A program made the translations under genes and the position numbers. Shown here one piece after another: positions 26,045 through 35,941 of a stretch of DNA of 64,000 bases. Location: assembly GCF_900149685.1 (NCBI RefSeq), contig NZ_LT702999.1:620001-684000 (forward strand), written 5' to 3'. The notes beneath the pieces were generated by a model that saw nothing but the letters and a program-made list of their open reading frames with translations, had not been told where the DNA came from and made no database searches. Every line of letters starts with the position of its first letter. The first letter of the stretch is position 1. The DNA comes from Erythrobacter sp. Alg231-14. Lineage in GTDB: Bacteria; Pseudomonadota; Alphaproteobacteria; Sphingomonadales; Sphingomonadaceae.

Positions 26045-28216
26045 TTATGTAATTTCGACCTCGACGAAGGATTTCGTGCTCGATCCCATTACTCCGGTGA
26101 TCGCGGCAACCGCTTCATCGTTCAAAGCGCGCAATGGCTTCCCGGCGGCCTCAATCTGGTACGGAGACACGCGGTGGCGTGTGCACAAGCCATCGGCGCC
26201 GTCGCTGATAAGAGGCGTTTCGAACTCGACCCCTTGGCTGAACCCTTCGGAACGACGAACGCACGCGACGGCCAATTGCCCACCGCCAAGGTCAATAACG
26301 ATGTCGGTGCCGACAGGAACATCCAACAAACCTTCGATTTTTGCGCCGGTCTTGGAAAGATTGCGCAAAAAGACATTGTAGCGATCATTGCCGTGGATCA
26401 GGCCGATTTTGCGAAATTCGGTCCGCCGTTCCGAACGGTATTTTTCCGGTCCGCGCGGCACATATTTCATCTCACCGGCTTCAAGCCGCTCAACGATATC
26501 ATCGCTGGGAACGGCGCGTGAGAACAGCATGCCTTGTAGATGAGAGACACCTTCTTCGGTGACGGCCCGCAATTCGTCCTTTGTCTCAACACCTTCGGCG
26601 ACTGTTTCCATACCCAGCGCCGTCGCCAGACTGACGATGGCAGCAATGATGGCGTCGTTTTTGTTGTCTTCCGCCGTGCATCCGCGAACAAAGGATTGGT
26701 CGATCTTGATCTTGTCAAAGGGCGCATCGCGCAGATAACTAAGCGACGAATAGCCAGTCCCAAAATCATCCAACGACAAACGCACTCCCAGCTCTTTTAG
26801 CTCATGGAAGAGGCGCAAAGCCCGCTCCATATCGCCGACAAAGACGCTTTCAGTGATTTCCAATTCGACGCGTGAGGGATCAATCCCGGTGTTTTTCAAA
26901 GCGCGTTTGACGATGTCGACGAAATCTTCGGCCGAAAATTGAACAGCGGACACATTGACCGCCGCCCGAATGCTGCCGGGCCATGTCTGGACCGTTTCGC
27001 AAACGCTGTTGAGAGCCCATTCTCCTAATTCGCGGATAATCCCGACCTCTTCGGCCACCGGAATAAAGTCCGCCGGAGAAATCATACCGCGATCGGTGTG
27101 ATTCCAACGCATCAGCGCCTCAACACAGGCGACCTCGTGCGTTTTGCAATCAACGATCGGTTGATAATGCATTTCCAACTCATCGCGAGCGACCGCATCG
27201 CGCAAATCCGCCTCGATTTGATGGCGGTGGCTAGCCTGATCGCGCAGGTCGCTGGAATAGAACCGGAATTGCCCGCGTCCGCCCCCTTTGGCCGAATACA
27301 GCGCGAGATCGGCGGCTTTGATAAGTTCTTCTTCTTCGATGCCGTCAAATGGTGCGACCGCAATGCCGACAGAGCAACCGATGACCGCGCGCATTCCGTT
27401 GATGGAATAGGGTTGCGAAACCATTTGGATGACGCGTTGACCCAAATCGCCCAAAACGCCGCGATCGTCTTCGTCGGGCATAATGACCTGAAATTCGTCA
27501 CCGCCAATGCGGCCAATCTCTACTTTGTCACCCAAGACACGCTTTAATCGGCCTGCGACCTGTTTCAGCAATTCATCGCCAGCCGGGTGGCCCATCGTAT
27601 CGTTCACTTGTTTGAACCGATCCAAATCCATCAACATGATGGCGCAGGACCGTTTTGACACTTTGAACGCATTCAACGTCGCGCCCAGTTGGTGCGACAT
27701 CCGATACCGATTGGAAAGACCCGTTAGCGAGTCATAGCGCGACAGTTTTTCGGCGTTGCGCGCGCTTTCAAATGTGTCGGACACATCCCGAGCAATACCG
27801 TGATAGCCAAGGAATTTGCCTTGCCCGTCCGTTTGCGGGACCGCGGCGATTTCCCACCATGACTGCCCCTCGCCCATATCGAGCTTCACAGTCACAGGCT
27901 TAATTGAATTGCGCGCGGCCAATTGGAATTTCAACGGGCGTTCAGTGCCGCCATCTTCGCTGTCTTCGAGCGTTTGAAAAACCTCTGTGATGGATCGGCC
28001 AGTGATTTCACCCACGGGGCGACCAACACGTTGCGCGGCGGGCGTCGACAAATACACGATGCGTCCCCCGGCGTCGCTGGCCCAGAACCAGCCGAGATCG
28101 GATTTTTCTAGACTTTCCAGCAAAGACGCACGGCTCGCATGGTCGAACGACTTCAGCGACACCGCCTCAACCGGACCATTCGTGTTTGTTTTTAGCCGCG
28201 AGAACAAGCCGGCCAT
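26045..28216 (-). CDS. PAS-GGDEF-EAL-PilZ c-di-GMP protein with intact motifs (paralogue B)
   Basis: The product has 723 residues. It has the same four-domain order as paralogue A. GGDEF is intact (RIGGDEFQVIM) without an RxxD inhibitory site. The EAL residues are canonical (VEALMRW, VNVSAVQF, LEITESVF, DDFGTGYSS, IKIDQSFV, AEGVETKDE, HLQG). PilZ carries RRTEFR and NLSKTG. It could both make and break c-di-GMP and sense it through PilZ. It is a tandem duplicate of paralogue A, and the pair are probably transcribed together from upstream of this gene. A GGGGA ribosome site lies 9 bases before the ATG. No membrane segment is seen, so it is cytoplasmic. Confidence 0.92.
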   Translation of the reverse strand: MAGLFSRLKTNTNGPVEAVSLKSFDHASRASLLESLEKSDLGWFWASDAGGRIVYLSTPAAQRVGRPVGEITGRSITEVFQTLEDSEDGGTERPLKFQLAARNSIKPVTVKLDMGEGQSWWEIAAVPQTDGQGKFLGYHGIARDVSDTFESARNAEKLSRYDSLTGLSNRYRMSHQLGATLNAFKVSKRSCAIMLMDLDRFKQVNDTMGHPAGDELLKQVAGRLKRVLGDKVEIGRIGGDEFQVIMPDEDDRGVLGDLGQRVIQMVSQPYSINGMRAVIGCSVGIAVAPFDGIEEEELIKAADLALYSAKGGGRGQFRFYSSDLRDQASHRHQIEADLRDAVARDELEMHYQPIVDCKTHEVACVEALMRWNHTDRGMISPADFIPVAEEVGIIRELGEWALNSVCETVQTWPGSIRAAVNVSAVQFSAEDFVDIVKRALKNTGIDPSRVELEITESVFVGDMERALRLFHELKELGVRLSLDDFGTGYSSLSYLRDAPFDKIKIDQSFVRGCTAEDNKNDAIIAAIVSLATALGMETVAEGVETKDELRAVTEEGVSHLQGMLFSRAVPSDDIVERLEAGEMKYVPRGPEKYRSERRTEFRKIGLIHGNDRYNVFLRNLSKTGAKIEGLLDVPVGTDIVIDLGGGQLAVACVRRSEGFSQGVEFETPLISDGADGLCTRHRVSPYQIEAAGKPLRALNDEAVAAITGVMGSSTKSFVEVEIT

Positions 28217-28502
28217 CGCATCATTTCCCCATTAGAAAAGGCACTTGATGGTCGGTTTGATCGAAATAGGTGAAAGAATGGATAATCACACTTAACCAAT
28301 CCATACTAATCCGATCATCCGCAGGACAAAAAGCCGGATGAATGGTGAATCCAGAACAATCCAGAACCCACATCAATTCAGAACAGGCCGGCAATGCCAT
28401 CGCTTATCTTGTCATACGCGTTTTTGCAGGCCATCAAGGGTAATGACGGTTCAACATGCGCGATAGCGTGGTTGTGAAACACTATAATTGGGGACAATTC
28501 GG
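28217..28502. other. divergent intergenic region before phaC
   Basis: These 286 bases contain the back-to-back promoters of paralogue B and phaC. A short tandem ATCCAGAACA/ATCCAGAACC repeat is visible at about 28349-28370. No gene was recognised. Confidence 0.4.
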
Positions 28503-30200
28503 ATGTCAGACGGCACGGTGAAACTCGAAAACGAGGCAGCTCAATCGACAAACGCTCTGGGCCCATTGGTGGGCGTTGCGCGTGAAGATTTTGTCAGCGC
28601 GGTTGCGTTGTTGCTGCGCGAAACTGCGTCCGACCCGAACCGAGCCTTCCGGCACGCCAAAAGCTTGAGCGAGGATATGGTGAAAATCATGACCGGCAAA
28701 AGCGATCTCGCCCCTCATCCTAAAGACAAACGGTTCATGGACCCGGCGTGGCAATTCAATCCGTTTTTCAAAGCCGGGGCGCAATATTACCTCGCCGTGC
28801 AGAAAGGGATGCGCAATTGGCTTGAGGATCTTGAGCTGGATGAGCTTGAGCGGAACCGGGCCAACTTCATCTCAAACATCATCTTGGATGGGATCGCGCC
28901 TAGCAATTCATTGATCGGCAACCCGACTGCGCAGAAACAGATCATCAATTCAGGCGGCCTGTCCCTGATCAAAGGCCTGCAGAACGCGTATAACGACATC
29001 GTGCACAACAAAGGCATGGTGAGCCAAGTGGACAAACGCCCCTTTAAACTGGGCGAAAACGTCGCAACGTCGAAGGGTAATGTCGTGTTGCGCACTGAGA
29101 TGATGGAATTGATCCATTACGCGCCGACCACGGATGAGGTCTATGCGATCCCGCAGCTGACCGTGCCACCGCAAATCAACAAAATGTACATCAACGATTT
29201 GTCGCCGGAAAAATCGATCATCAAATGGCAGGTCGACAACGGCCTCCAAACATTTGTCATTTCTTGGCGCAACCCATCCAAGGACCAAGGTCATTGGGAT
29301 ATGGCCGATTACATCTCTTCATGTGAGGAGGCGTTAGCTGCGGTTGCAGAGATTACCGGATCGGACAAAGTGAATGTGTCGGCCGGGTGTTCCGGCGGCC
29401 AAACGGCATCGGTTTTGGCGTCAAAATTGGCGGCCAAAGGCAACGACATTCTGGGCACGCTAACATTGATGGTCTGTGTCCTTCACCCTGAACAAACCGA
29501 CATCGAAGCGGGCTCATTGGTCAGTGAGAATGGCATGAAACTCGCCCGTCAACGCGCGGCAAAAAAGGGCGTGATCAAAGCGGACGACCTTGCGCGCGGT
29601 TTTGCATGGTTGCGGCCCAACGATCTCATCTGGAACTATGTGATCAACAACTACCTCTTGGGCATGGATCCGCCCGCGTTTGACGTGTTGTTCTGGAATG
29701 CGGATGCAACCAATTTGTCGGCCAGTTTGATGGGCGATTTCCTGACGCTTTACGAAACTCTCGCCTTTACCAAAAAGGGTGAAGTCGAAATAGCCGATCA
29801 CAATGTTGATCTCAGCAAGGTCACATCCGACATGTTCATCCTTGGCGGGGTGACCGACCACATTACCCCGTGGAAGGCGACCTATCGTTCGACCAAGCTG
29901 TTTGGCGCGAAAAATGTGACTTATGTCCTGAGCCAATCGGGCCATATGCAAGCCATCCTGAACCCACCCACCAATCCCAAGGCAAAGTATTTCGTCCAAA
30001 AGAAGAAAGGCAAATTGCCCGACACTGCGGATGAATGGCTGCAAGGGACCGAAGAGGTCAAAGGCAGTTGGTGGCCGTATTGGATGGAGTGGATTCAGGC
30101 CCGTTCGGGCGACAAATTGCCCGCCCCTGACGCGTTGGGAAGCAAAGCCCATCCACCGCAAGAAAGCGCCCCCGGACTCTACGTCGTAGAAGAAGTCTGA
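28503..30200 (+). CDS. phaC: poly(3-hydroxyalkanoate) synthase
   Basis: The product has 565 residues. The ATG of MSDGTVKLEN is chosen (GGGGA 9 bases upstream); a TTG five codons earlier is the other option. The PhaC lipase-like box is SAGCSGG with catalytic C296. The aspartate is in GGVTDHITPW and the histidine in QSGHMQAIL. The length and the SWRNPSKDQGHWDMADYI block are typical of single-subunit (class I/II) synthases. The enzyme polymerises (R)-3-hydroxyacyl-CoA on cytoplasmic granules. A PHA depolymerase gene follows 132 bases downstream. No phasin, phaA or phaB genes are in the window. Confidence 0.95.
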   Translation: MSDGTVKLENEAAQSTNALGPLVGVAREDFVSAVALLLRETASDPNRAFRHAKSLSEDMVKIMTGKSDLAPHPKDKRFMDPAWQFNPFFKAGAQYYLAVQKGMRNWLEDLELDELERNRANFISNIILDGIAPSNSLIGNPTAQKQIINSGGLSLIKGLQNAYNDIVHNKGMVSQVDKRPFKLGENVATSKGNVVLRTEMMELIHYAPTTDEVYAIPQLTVPPQINKMYINDLSPEKSIIKWQVDNGLQTFVISWRNPSKDQGHWDMADYISSCEEALAAVAEITGSDKVNVSAGCSGGQTASVLASKLAAKGNDILGTLTLMVCVLHPEQTDIEAGSLVSENGMKLARQRAAKKGVIKADDLARGFAWLRPNDLIWNYVINNYLLGMDPPAFDVLFWNADATNLSASLMGDFLTLYETLAFTKKGEVEIADHNVDLSKVTSDMFILGGVTDHITPWKATYRSTKLFGAKNVTYVLSQSGHMQAILNPPTNPKAKYFVQKKKGKLPDTADEWLQGTEEVKGSWWPYWMEWIQARSGDKLPAPDALGSKAHPPQESAPGLYVVEEV

Positions 30201-30236
30201 TACAACCAGCGGCGCAATGAGAGATTAACAGCTTAT

Positions 30237-30276
30237 AGAAGGCCATCGTCACAGTGATCTGTGACGGCGGCTTTCT
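30237..30276 (+). promoter_or_regulatory. strong hairpin between phaC and phaZ
   Basis: CGTCACAG-TGAT-CTGTGACG (30247-30266) is a perfect 8-base stem. It can be extended outward to about 18 pairs with one mismatch and a few GU pairs (AGAAGGCC against GGCTTTCT). No T-tract follows, so it looks like an mRNA-processing or stability element, or a partial terminator, separating synthase from depolymerase expression. Confidence 0.55.
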
Positions 30277-30332
30277 ACCTGTATCGGCGTGGGAAACCGG
30301 TATCGAGATAAGCGTCGATAGGACGGAAATAC

Positions 30333-31181
30333 ATGAGCGAAGCAATGAACGGTGCGGTCGTCACCATGGAACAAGTGGCTGGGCGGACGCTACGGGTTGC
30401 TACATGGAGGCTAACCGAAGCGACTGAGCACCCGCCGGTTTTGTTCTTCAACGGCATCGGCGCCAACATCGAAGCAGTTGCCCCGCTTGCCAATGAATTG
30501 AGCGAGCGCGCCTTTATCATGTTCGACATGCCGGGCGTGGGCGAATCACCCGATCCTTTGGTCCCCTACAATCCCTTCACGATCAGTTGGACAGCGGCCC
30601 AATTGTTGGACAAATTTGCCGTCGATGAAGTCGACGTGATGGGTATCAGTTGGGGTGGCGGCATTGCGCAGCATTTCGCCATGCAGCACGCCGCACGCAC
30701 GCGCCGCGTCGTTTTGATCGCGACCAGTGCGGGCATGTTGATGATGCCAGGAAGTCCCAAAGCCTTGACCAAAATGGCCAATCCACGCCGATACATCGAT
30801 CCAGAATTCATGATGAAGAATTTTGAGACGCTTTACGGCGAAGGTCTGGGCAAATCTCAAGGGAAAGGCGGGCATATGTCGCGCCTTAAACCGCCATCTC
30901 CGCGCGGGTATATGTACCAATTGATGTGCATGTTGGGTTGGACCAGCGCGCCGGCTTTGCCGTTCCTGTTGAAACAGGAAACATTGATCATGATGGGCGA
31001 TGACGATGCGATCGTGCCGCTAACCAATGGCAAATTTCTCAACATGCTGATCCCCAACAGCGAACTGGTCGTCATGAAAGGCGGCGGTCACCTGTTCTTG
31101 TTGTCGCATAAAGAAGAATGCACTGAGGCGATGCGGGATTTTTTGGACGCCCCGGACAATGAAGAAGAGCTCGCAGCCTAA
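30333..31181 (+). CDS. phaZ: intracellular poly(3-hydroxyalkanoate) depolymerase
   Basis: The product has 282 residues of alpha/beta hydrolase fold. The oxyanion region is FFNGIGANIE, the nucleophile is in MGISWGGGIAQHFA, the acid in MGDDDAIVP, and the base in GGGHLFLLSH. This pattern matches the medium-chain-length intracellular depolymerases found beside phaC. It releases hydroxyacids from the granules made by the upstream synthase. There is no signal peptide, as expected. Nearest alternatives are other alpha/beta hydrolases, but the GISWGG box and context favour PhaZ. Confidence 0.88.
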   Translation: MSEAMNGAVVTMEQVAGRTLRVATWRLTEATEHPPVLFFNGIGANIEAVAPLANELSERAFIMFDMPGVGESPDPLVPYNPFTISWTAAQLLDKFAVDEVDVMGISWGGGIAQHFAMQHAARTRRVVLIATSAGMLMMPGSPKALTKMANPRRYIDPEFMMKNFETLYGEGLGKSQGKGGHMSRLKPPSPRGYMYQLMCMLGWTSAPALPFLLKQETLIMMGDDDAIVPLTNGKFLNMLIPNSELVVMKGGGHLFLLSHKEECTEAMRDFLDAPDNEEELAA

Positions 31182-31310
31182 CAAAGGCGCGGCAAAGGAA
31201 TACGGGGCGTCCGCCCGACTAAACCGGGCATAGGGAGAATTGCGATCGCAACAGCCATTCCGCACGCGGAATCCGTCCCGGCCCGGGCCCACAGCGGCAC
31301 GGGCGGAGCA

Positions 31311-32729
31311 TTGGATAAAACTGGATTCGCTTGGGCTGTTTTTGAATGGGCGCGTAACCCGTATTACATCCTGATCGTCATCTACATTTTCGCGCCCTAT
31401 TTCGCGCGCGACATCATTGGGGCAGACCTTCTCGCAAGCGGTGAATTGGATGCACTTGCGCCCGACGAAGCGCGAAAAACCGCCAACGCCCAAGGCCAAG
31501 CGACCATCGCATCTGTGACAAAGTGGGCCGGTCTCATCGCCGCCCTCACCGCTCCATTTTTGGGAGCAGCATTGGATCGCGGCGGGCGATTGAAGCCGCT
31601 ATTGGCTGTCTTTCTAGGCGCGATCACCGTTTCATCCGCGATGCTTTGGTTCGCGCAACCCGGTGGCGCAGGCTTGCCCGTGTGGGCGATTATGGCGCTG
31701 CTGGTCGTGGCCTATGTCAGCTACACATACTCCGAGGTTACCCACAACGCGATGCTATCGGTGTCGGGTGAACCGGCCCGCCTTTCGATGATTTCGGGTC
31801 TGGGATTGGGGCTGGGTAATCTGGCGGCTGTGTTGATCTTTGTTGCGATTGCCCTGCTCTTCATTTTGCCCGGTGCCATCGGTTGGCCGTTTGTTGAGCC
31901 GCAGTTTGGCGTTGATCTTTCAACTTTTGACCATGCCCGAATGACCGGACCTATTTGCGCAGTTTGGCTCGCAACATTTTCGATCCCTTTCTTCCTCAAT
32001 GCAAAGGATCCCGGCCTTCCGGGCGCGAGCTGGCGCGCGGCAATCGTAACTGGTTTTAAAGCCGTCCTCACAACCGTGCGCGAAGTGAGGAACTACCGCC
32101 AATTGGCCAAATTCCTCATCGCTCGGATGCTGTACGCTGACGGTATGGCCGCATTGCTCGCCCTCAGCGCGGTCTATGTCGCTCTCTTCCTCGAATGGGG
32201 CTTTCTAGAGATGCTGTCATACGCGATTTTCGGGTCGATCTTTGCGTTTTTCGGCGGCATCTTCGGCGGTTGGCTCGATGGCAAGGTTGGCGTCAAAAAC
32301 GCGCTGATTATTGAGATTTTGGGCATGGTCGCCGCCTTTTCAGCGCAGCTTTCGCTTACACAGGACACGTTGTTTTTCGGCGCTATTGCGAACTACCAAA
32401 TGTGGGATGGCTTGGTGTTCAAGACGCTGTCTGATCTTACCTATTTGGCATTGATCAGTGTCGTTGCCGTCACCGTAACAGCCAGCATCTCATCCAGCCG
32501 TGCGATGTTGGTCACACTCGCTCCATCGGGGCGCAGCGGCGAATTCTTCGGTCTCTATGCGATTGCCGGGACGATAACCGTTTGGATGGGACCATTGCTG
32601 GTCGAAACCTTCACGACAGCGTTCAACGATCAACGCATCGGAATGGCTTCGATCTGCTTGCTGTTCGCCAGCGGCCTTGCAGTCCTATTGTTTGTTAAGA
32701 TGCCCGATCGCGCCTTAGGCGGGACCTGA
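31311..32729 (+). CDS. MFS transporter, UMF1/Atg22-like family
   Basis: The product has about 472 residues and roughly twelve hydrophobic helices. The N-terminus FAWAVFEWARNPYYILIVIY and the VAYVSYTYSEVTHNAML block match the UMF1 (vacuole-effluxer-like) branch of MFS. The start is uncertain: the marked TTG has only a very close GGAG, and the frame stays open upstream to an ATT after GGGAGA. It follows phaZ by 129 bases and may export or recycle products, but nothing in the sequence names a substrate. It is convergent with the next hydrolase, with one base between the stops. Confidence 0.83.
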   Translation: MDKTGFAWAVFEWARNPYYILIVIYIFAPYFARDIIGADLLASGELDALAPDEARKTANAQGQATIASVTKWAGLIAALTAPFLGAALDRGGRLKPLLAVFLGAITVSSAMLWFAQPGGAGLPVWAIMALLVVAYVSYTYSEVTHNAMLSVSGEPARLSMISGLGLGLGNLAAVLIFVAIALLFILPGAIGWPFVEPQFGVDLSTFDHARMTGPICAVWLATFSIPFFLNAKDPGLPGASWRAAIVTGFKAVLTTVREVRNYRQLAKFLIARMLYADGMAALLALSAVYVALFLEWGFLEMLSYAIFGSIFAFFGGIFGGWLDGKVGVKNALIIEILGMVAAFSAQLSLTQDTLFFGAIANYQMWDGLVFKTLSDLTYLALISVVAVTVTASISSSRAMLVTLAPSGRSGEFFGLYAIAGTITVWMGPLLVETFTTAFNDQRIGMASICLLFASGLAVLLFVKMPDRALGGT

Positions 32730-32730
32730 C

Positions 32731-33630
32731 TTAGCCTGCAGGCGGCAACCAATCTGCGATTATCGCATTCACATCGTCCGGCGCATCTTGTTGAACCCAA
32801 TGCGAAACGCCGGGCAATCGCTTGAGCGTGAAATCGCTCACCCACTCCTCTGTGCCTTCGGTGCAATGAATGTTGAGAGCAACGTCTTCTTCGCCCCACA
32901 CCATTAAGGTCGGCACATCCACACGGGCATCGCCCAAATCAATTGTGTCATCATGGCGCAGCAAAGCTCGGTAATAATTGACCATCGCGGTCCTTGCGCC
33001 TGGCCGTCGGCTCGCCTCGCTGTAAATTGCGCGTTCCTCTGGGCCAAAGGCTTCTGGGTTGCAGGATGTTTTCGCGATCAAATCCCCAACCGCGTTGCCA
33101 CCTTTTCGCGCCAACATCCGTTCGGGCAGCCAAGGAAGCTGGAAAGCAAAGATGTACCAGCTCTTTTTGAATTGGCGCCAATGCCGAATTTCGCGCCGCG
33201 CCACCATCGGATGGGGCACGTTCATTATCACAAGGCGGGTAAGCGGGCGAAGCTTTGTTATCGCAAATGCCCAAGCAATGATCGCACCCCAATCATGCGC
33301 GAACAACGTGACCTGTTTGGCCCCGCTGGCATCGATCAAGTCCGCCACATCCTGAGTCAGCCGATCCAGCGCATAATCACGCACTTCGCTAGGGCGGTCG
33401 GTTCCGCCATACCCGCGAATGTTCGGGGCCCAAACTCGGTACCCCATCTTCGCCAACAAAGGCATTTGATGACGCCATGAATAGTGCAGCTCAGGAAAGC
33501 CGTGGAGCATAAGTGCCAAATGGTCCCCTTCCCCCGCCATGGCGACTTCGAAGGTCAGACCCTGAGTCTTCACAAAATCGACGGTGATCCCGCTGTCGGG
33601 ATCGGGTGACCAACTGGCTGTTTTGCTCAT
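32731..33630 (-). CDS. epoxide-hydrolase-like alpha/beta hydrolase
   Basis: The product has 299 residues from the ATG of MSKTASWSPD, which has a GGAG site just upstream. The oxyanion motif is LHGFPELHYSWR. The nucleophile is an aspartate (LFAHDWGAIIAWAF), the hallmark of epoxide hydrolases and haloalkane dehalogenases. The acid is in VWGEEDVALN and the base in PGVSHWVQQD. The cap-domain tyrosines of true epoxide hydrolases are not certain by eye. It is divergent from the D-aminoacylase gene, with about 70 bases between the starts. Confidence 0.87.
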   Translation of the reverse strand: MSKTASWSPDPDSGITVDFVKTQGLTFEVAMAGEGDHLALMLHGFPELHYSWRHQMPLLAKMGYRVWAPNIRGYGGTDRPSEVRDYALDRLTQDVADLIDASGAKQVTLFAHDWGAIIAWAFAITKLRPLTRLVIMNVPHPMVARREIRHWRQFKKSWYIFAFQLPWLPERMLARKGGNAVGDLIAKTSCNPEAFGPEERAIYSEASRRPGARTAMVNYYRALLRHDDTIDLGDARVDVPTLMVWGEEDVALNIHCTEGTEEWVSDFTLKRLPGVSHWVQQDAPDDVNAIIADWLPPAG

Positions 33631-33699
33631 GGAGACTCCATAGCAGCGGGCCGCCACTTATGCTAAACCAGTATCAAATAAAGACTGGGAGAGAAAATC

Positions 33700-35466
33700 A
33701 TGGCGACTTATGACCTCATCATCCGGGGCGGGACCATTGTCGATGGAACGGGCGCAGAGGCGTTTACGGGCGACGTTGCGGTTAAAGACGGCCTTATCGC
33801 GGGCGTTGGAACCATCACCGGCGATGCCGAACAAGAAATCGACGCAACCGGGCAAATCGTCGCTCCAGGCTTTGTTGATATTCACACCCACTATGATGGT
33901 CAGGCAACATGGGATCAGGAAATGGCCCCATCGAGCTGGCACGGCGTCACCACCGTTGTCATGGGCAATTGCGGCGTTGGCTTTGCCCCCGCAAAACCCG
34001 ACCGCCACGAATGGTTGATCAGTCTGATGGAAGGGGTCGAAGATATTCCCGGCACGGCCTTGGCCGAAGGGATCACATGGGATTGGGAAACCTTCCCAGA
34101 ATATCTCGACGCGCTGGAAAAGATGCCTCGTAGCATCGATGTAGCAACCCATGTGCCGCACGGCGCGGTCCGCGCCTATGTCTTGGGCGATCGTGAGCAA
34201 CCCGGCGCGGTTCCAACCGAAGAGGACATCAAGCAAATGTCCGATATCGTCGAGGAAGGCGTGCGCGCCGGCGCATTGGGCTTTTCGACCTCACGCACAG
34301 TGCTGCACAAATCGGTGGATGGCGAACTGGTCCCCGGCACCACCGCGACGCCCGAAGAATTGGTGGCCATCGGCCACGCAATGGGCCGCGGGCAGCGCGG
34401 CGGCGGTCATGCTGTGTTTGAGATGGCCAGCGACATGATGCGCGAATGGGATGAATTTGGCTGGATGGGCAAACTCAGCCGAGAAGCTCAAGTCCCTGTT
34501 ACCTTTGCCGCTCTACAGTCGGTAAAGAAAGATATGACGCTTGATGAAATGATTACGTCAATGCGCGCAGAGAATGACAACGGCGCCAACATCGTGGCGC
34601 AAATCGCGCTGCGCGGAAACGGGATCGTAATGGCGTGGCAGGGGACAGTTCACCCCTTCACCTTCCGCCCAAGCTGGCAAACGATCGCAGATCTTCCTTG
34701 GGCAGATCAGAAAGCAAAACTGCTCGATCCCGCGTTTAAGAAGCAGCTCTTGTCGGAAGCCAACGATTATTCCGAAGCGCCGATGGACATTATCGAAGTG
34801 GTCATGGTCATCACCCAAGGGTGGGCTTTGCAGTATGAAATGGACCCGGATTTCGATTACGAGCCAGAGGCATCCGCCAGTGTGAATGCCCGCGCACAAG
34901 GGGCCGGTATCGATCCACAAGAATACGCGTACAACATGCTGTGTGCAGAAGACGGGACCGGGTTCATTTACCTGCCGATCTTGAACTACATCGATGGCAA
35001 TCTCGATTTTCTCCATCCGTTGCAACATTCCGACGACACCGTGAATTCGCTGTCCGATGGCGGCGCGCATTGCGGCACCATTTGCGACGCGGCTTCGCCG
35101 ACATTCATGCTGGAACACTGGGTTAAAAGCCGCCGCCGTGGCGACCGGATTACCCTAGAGCAGGCGATGAAACGTCAATGTCGCGACACCGCCGTCCTAT
35201 ACGGATTGGAAGATCGCGGCGTGATCGCGCCGGGCTATCTCGCCGATATCAATGTGATCGATATGGAGCGCCTGAAACTCGGCCGCCCTTGGTTGGCGTT
35301 CGATCTGCCCGCAGGCGGCAAGCGTCTGCTGCAAAAGGCCGATGGCTATGCCTGCACGATCAAGAACGGCGAAGTGACATTCGAAGAAGGCAAATGGACC
35401 GGCGCAACACCGGGCGGCTTGATCCGAGGGCCACAACGTGCGCAGTTGGCAGAGGCGGCGGAGTAA
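33700..35466 (+). CDS. N-acyl-D-amino-acid deacylase-type amidohydrolase
   Basis: The product has 588 residues. The metal motif is [14 protein letters not shown] (H62, H64). [14 protein letters not shown] and [13 protein letters not shown] are typical of the D-aminoacylase branch of amidohydrolases, which remove acyl groups from N-acyl-D-amino acids. A beta-sandwich at both ends ([15 protein letters not shown] and [14 protein letters not shown]) completes the fold. The sequence also resembles homologues annotated only as amidohydrolases, so the exact substrate is not secure. A GGGAGAG site lies upstream of the ATG. Confidence 0.9.
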   Translation: MATYDLIIRGGTIVDGTGAEAFTGDVAVKDGLIAGVGTITGDAEQEIDATGQIVAPGFVDIHTHYDGQATWDQEMAPSSWHGVTTVVMGNCGVGFAPAKPDRHEWLISLMEGVEDIPGTALAEGITWDWETFPEYLDALEKMPRSIDVATHVPHGAVRAYVLGDREQPGAVPTEEDIKQMSDIVEEGVRAGALGFSTSRTVLHKSVDGELVPGTTATPEELVAIGHAMGRGQRGGGHAVFEMASDMMREWDEFGWMGKLSREAQVPVTFAALQSVKKDMTLDEMITSMRAENDNGANIVAQIALRGNGIVMAWQGTVHPFTFRPSWQTIADLPWADQKAKLLDPAFKKQLLSEANDYSEAPMDIIEVVMVITQGWALQYEMDPDFDYEPEASASVNARAQGAGIDPQEYAYNMLCAEDGTGFIYLPILNYIDGNLDFLHPLQHSDDTVNSLSDGGAHCGTICDAASPTFMLEHWVKSRRRGDRITLEQAMKRQCRDTAVLYGLEDRGVIAPGYLADINVIDMERLKLGRPWLAFDLPAGGKRLLQKADGYACTIKNGEVTFEEGKWTGATPGGLIRGPQRAQLAEAAE

Positions 35467-35477
35467 TTCTCCGCCGC
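35455..35477. terminator. GC-rich hairpin between convergent genes
   Basis: GCGGCGGAG-TAATT-CTCCGCCGC is a perfect 9-base stem that includes the amidohydrolase stop codon. It lies just before the stop of the facing membrane-protein gene. No T-tract follows, so it is a probable but imperfect bidirectional terminator. Confidence 0.5.
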
Positions 35478-35479
35478 GC

Positions 35480-35941
35480 TTAACCGCGATCGGGAATGAT
35501 GAAACGGCCGCCTGATGCGCGGGCGATGTTGTGTGCAGAGCGAAGAGGAATGGTCATCCAGAACTCTCCGCCCTGCCCAATTTTCATACGGGTTGCTTGA
35601 ACAAAGAAAACTTTGGCGAATTCGGTTTCAACCGCGTTCCACGGGATGAAAATGGGTCGGCTGAACGGCGCGAAGAGCTTCCAAACCCTTACCCGCAAAC
35701 CCGTCTGACACACTTCGAACGTCACGCATCCGCGATAGGATACGCCAAGCTTACCCCGCCCCAGGTAGAAGGCTTCAAAACGCAGCTTTGCATGCGCAGG
35801 ATCGGGGCGGTCGGGGAGTTCATCCTCAAGCCGCGCCCATCCGCTAATTCTGGGTAACAACGCCGTGGTCACGATCCACATCGCGAAAAAGAAGAATGGG
35901 AAGGCAATAGCGACGTACAACGTCACGTCGGCATCCTGCAT
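35480..35941 (-). CDS. small membrane protein of unknown family
   Basis: The product has 153 residues from the ATG of MQDADVTLYV. The ATG overlaps the stop of the DUF2855 gene by one base (TAATG), so translation is coupled. One strong membrane helix (about residues 8-28) is followed by a soluble domain with a PH-like pattern: YLGRGKLGVSYRGCVTFEV, IFIPWNAVETEFAK. I do not recognise a named family. The overlap suggests a role together with the DUF2855 protein. Confidence 0.7.
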   Translation of the reverse strand: MQDADVTLYVAIAFPFFFFAMWIVTTALLPRISGWARLEDELPDRPDPAHAKLRFEAFYLGRGKLGVSYRGCVTFEVCQTGLRVRVWKLFAPFSRPIFIPWNAVETEFAKVFFVQATRMKIGQGGEFWMTIPLRSAHNIARASGGRFIIPDRG

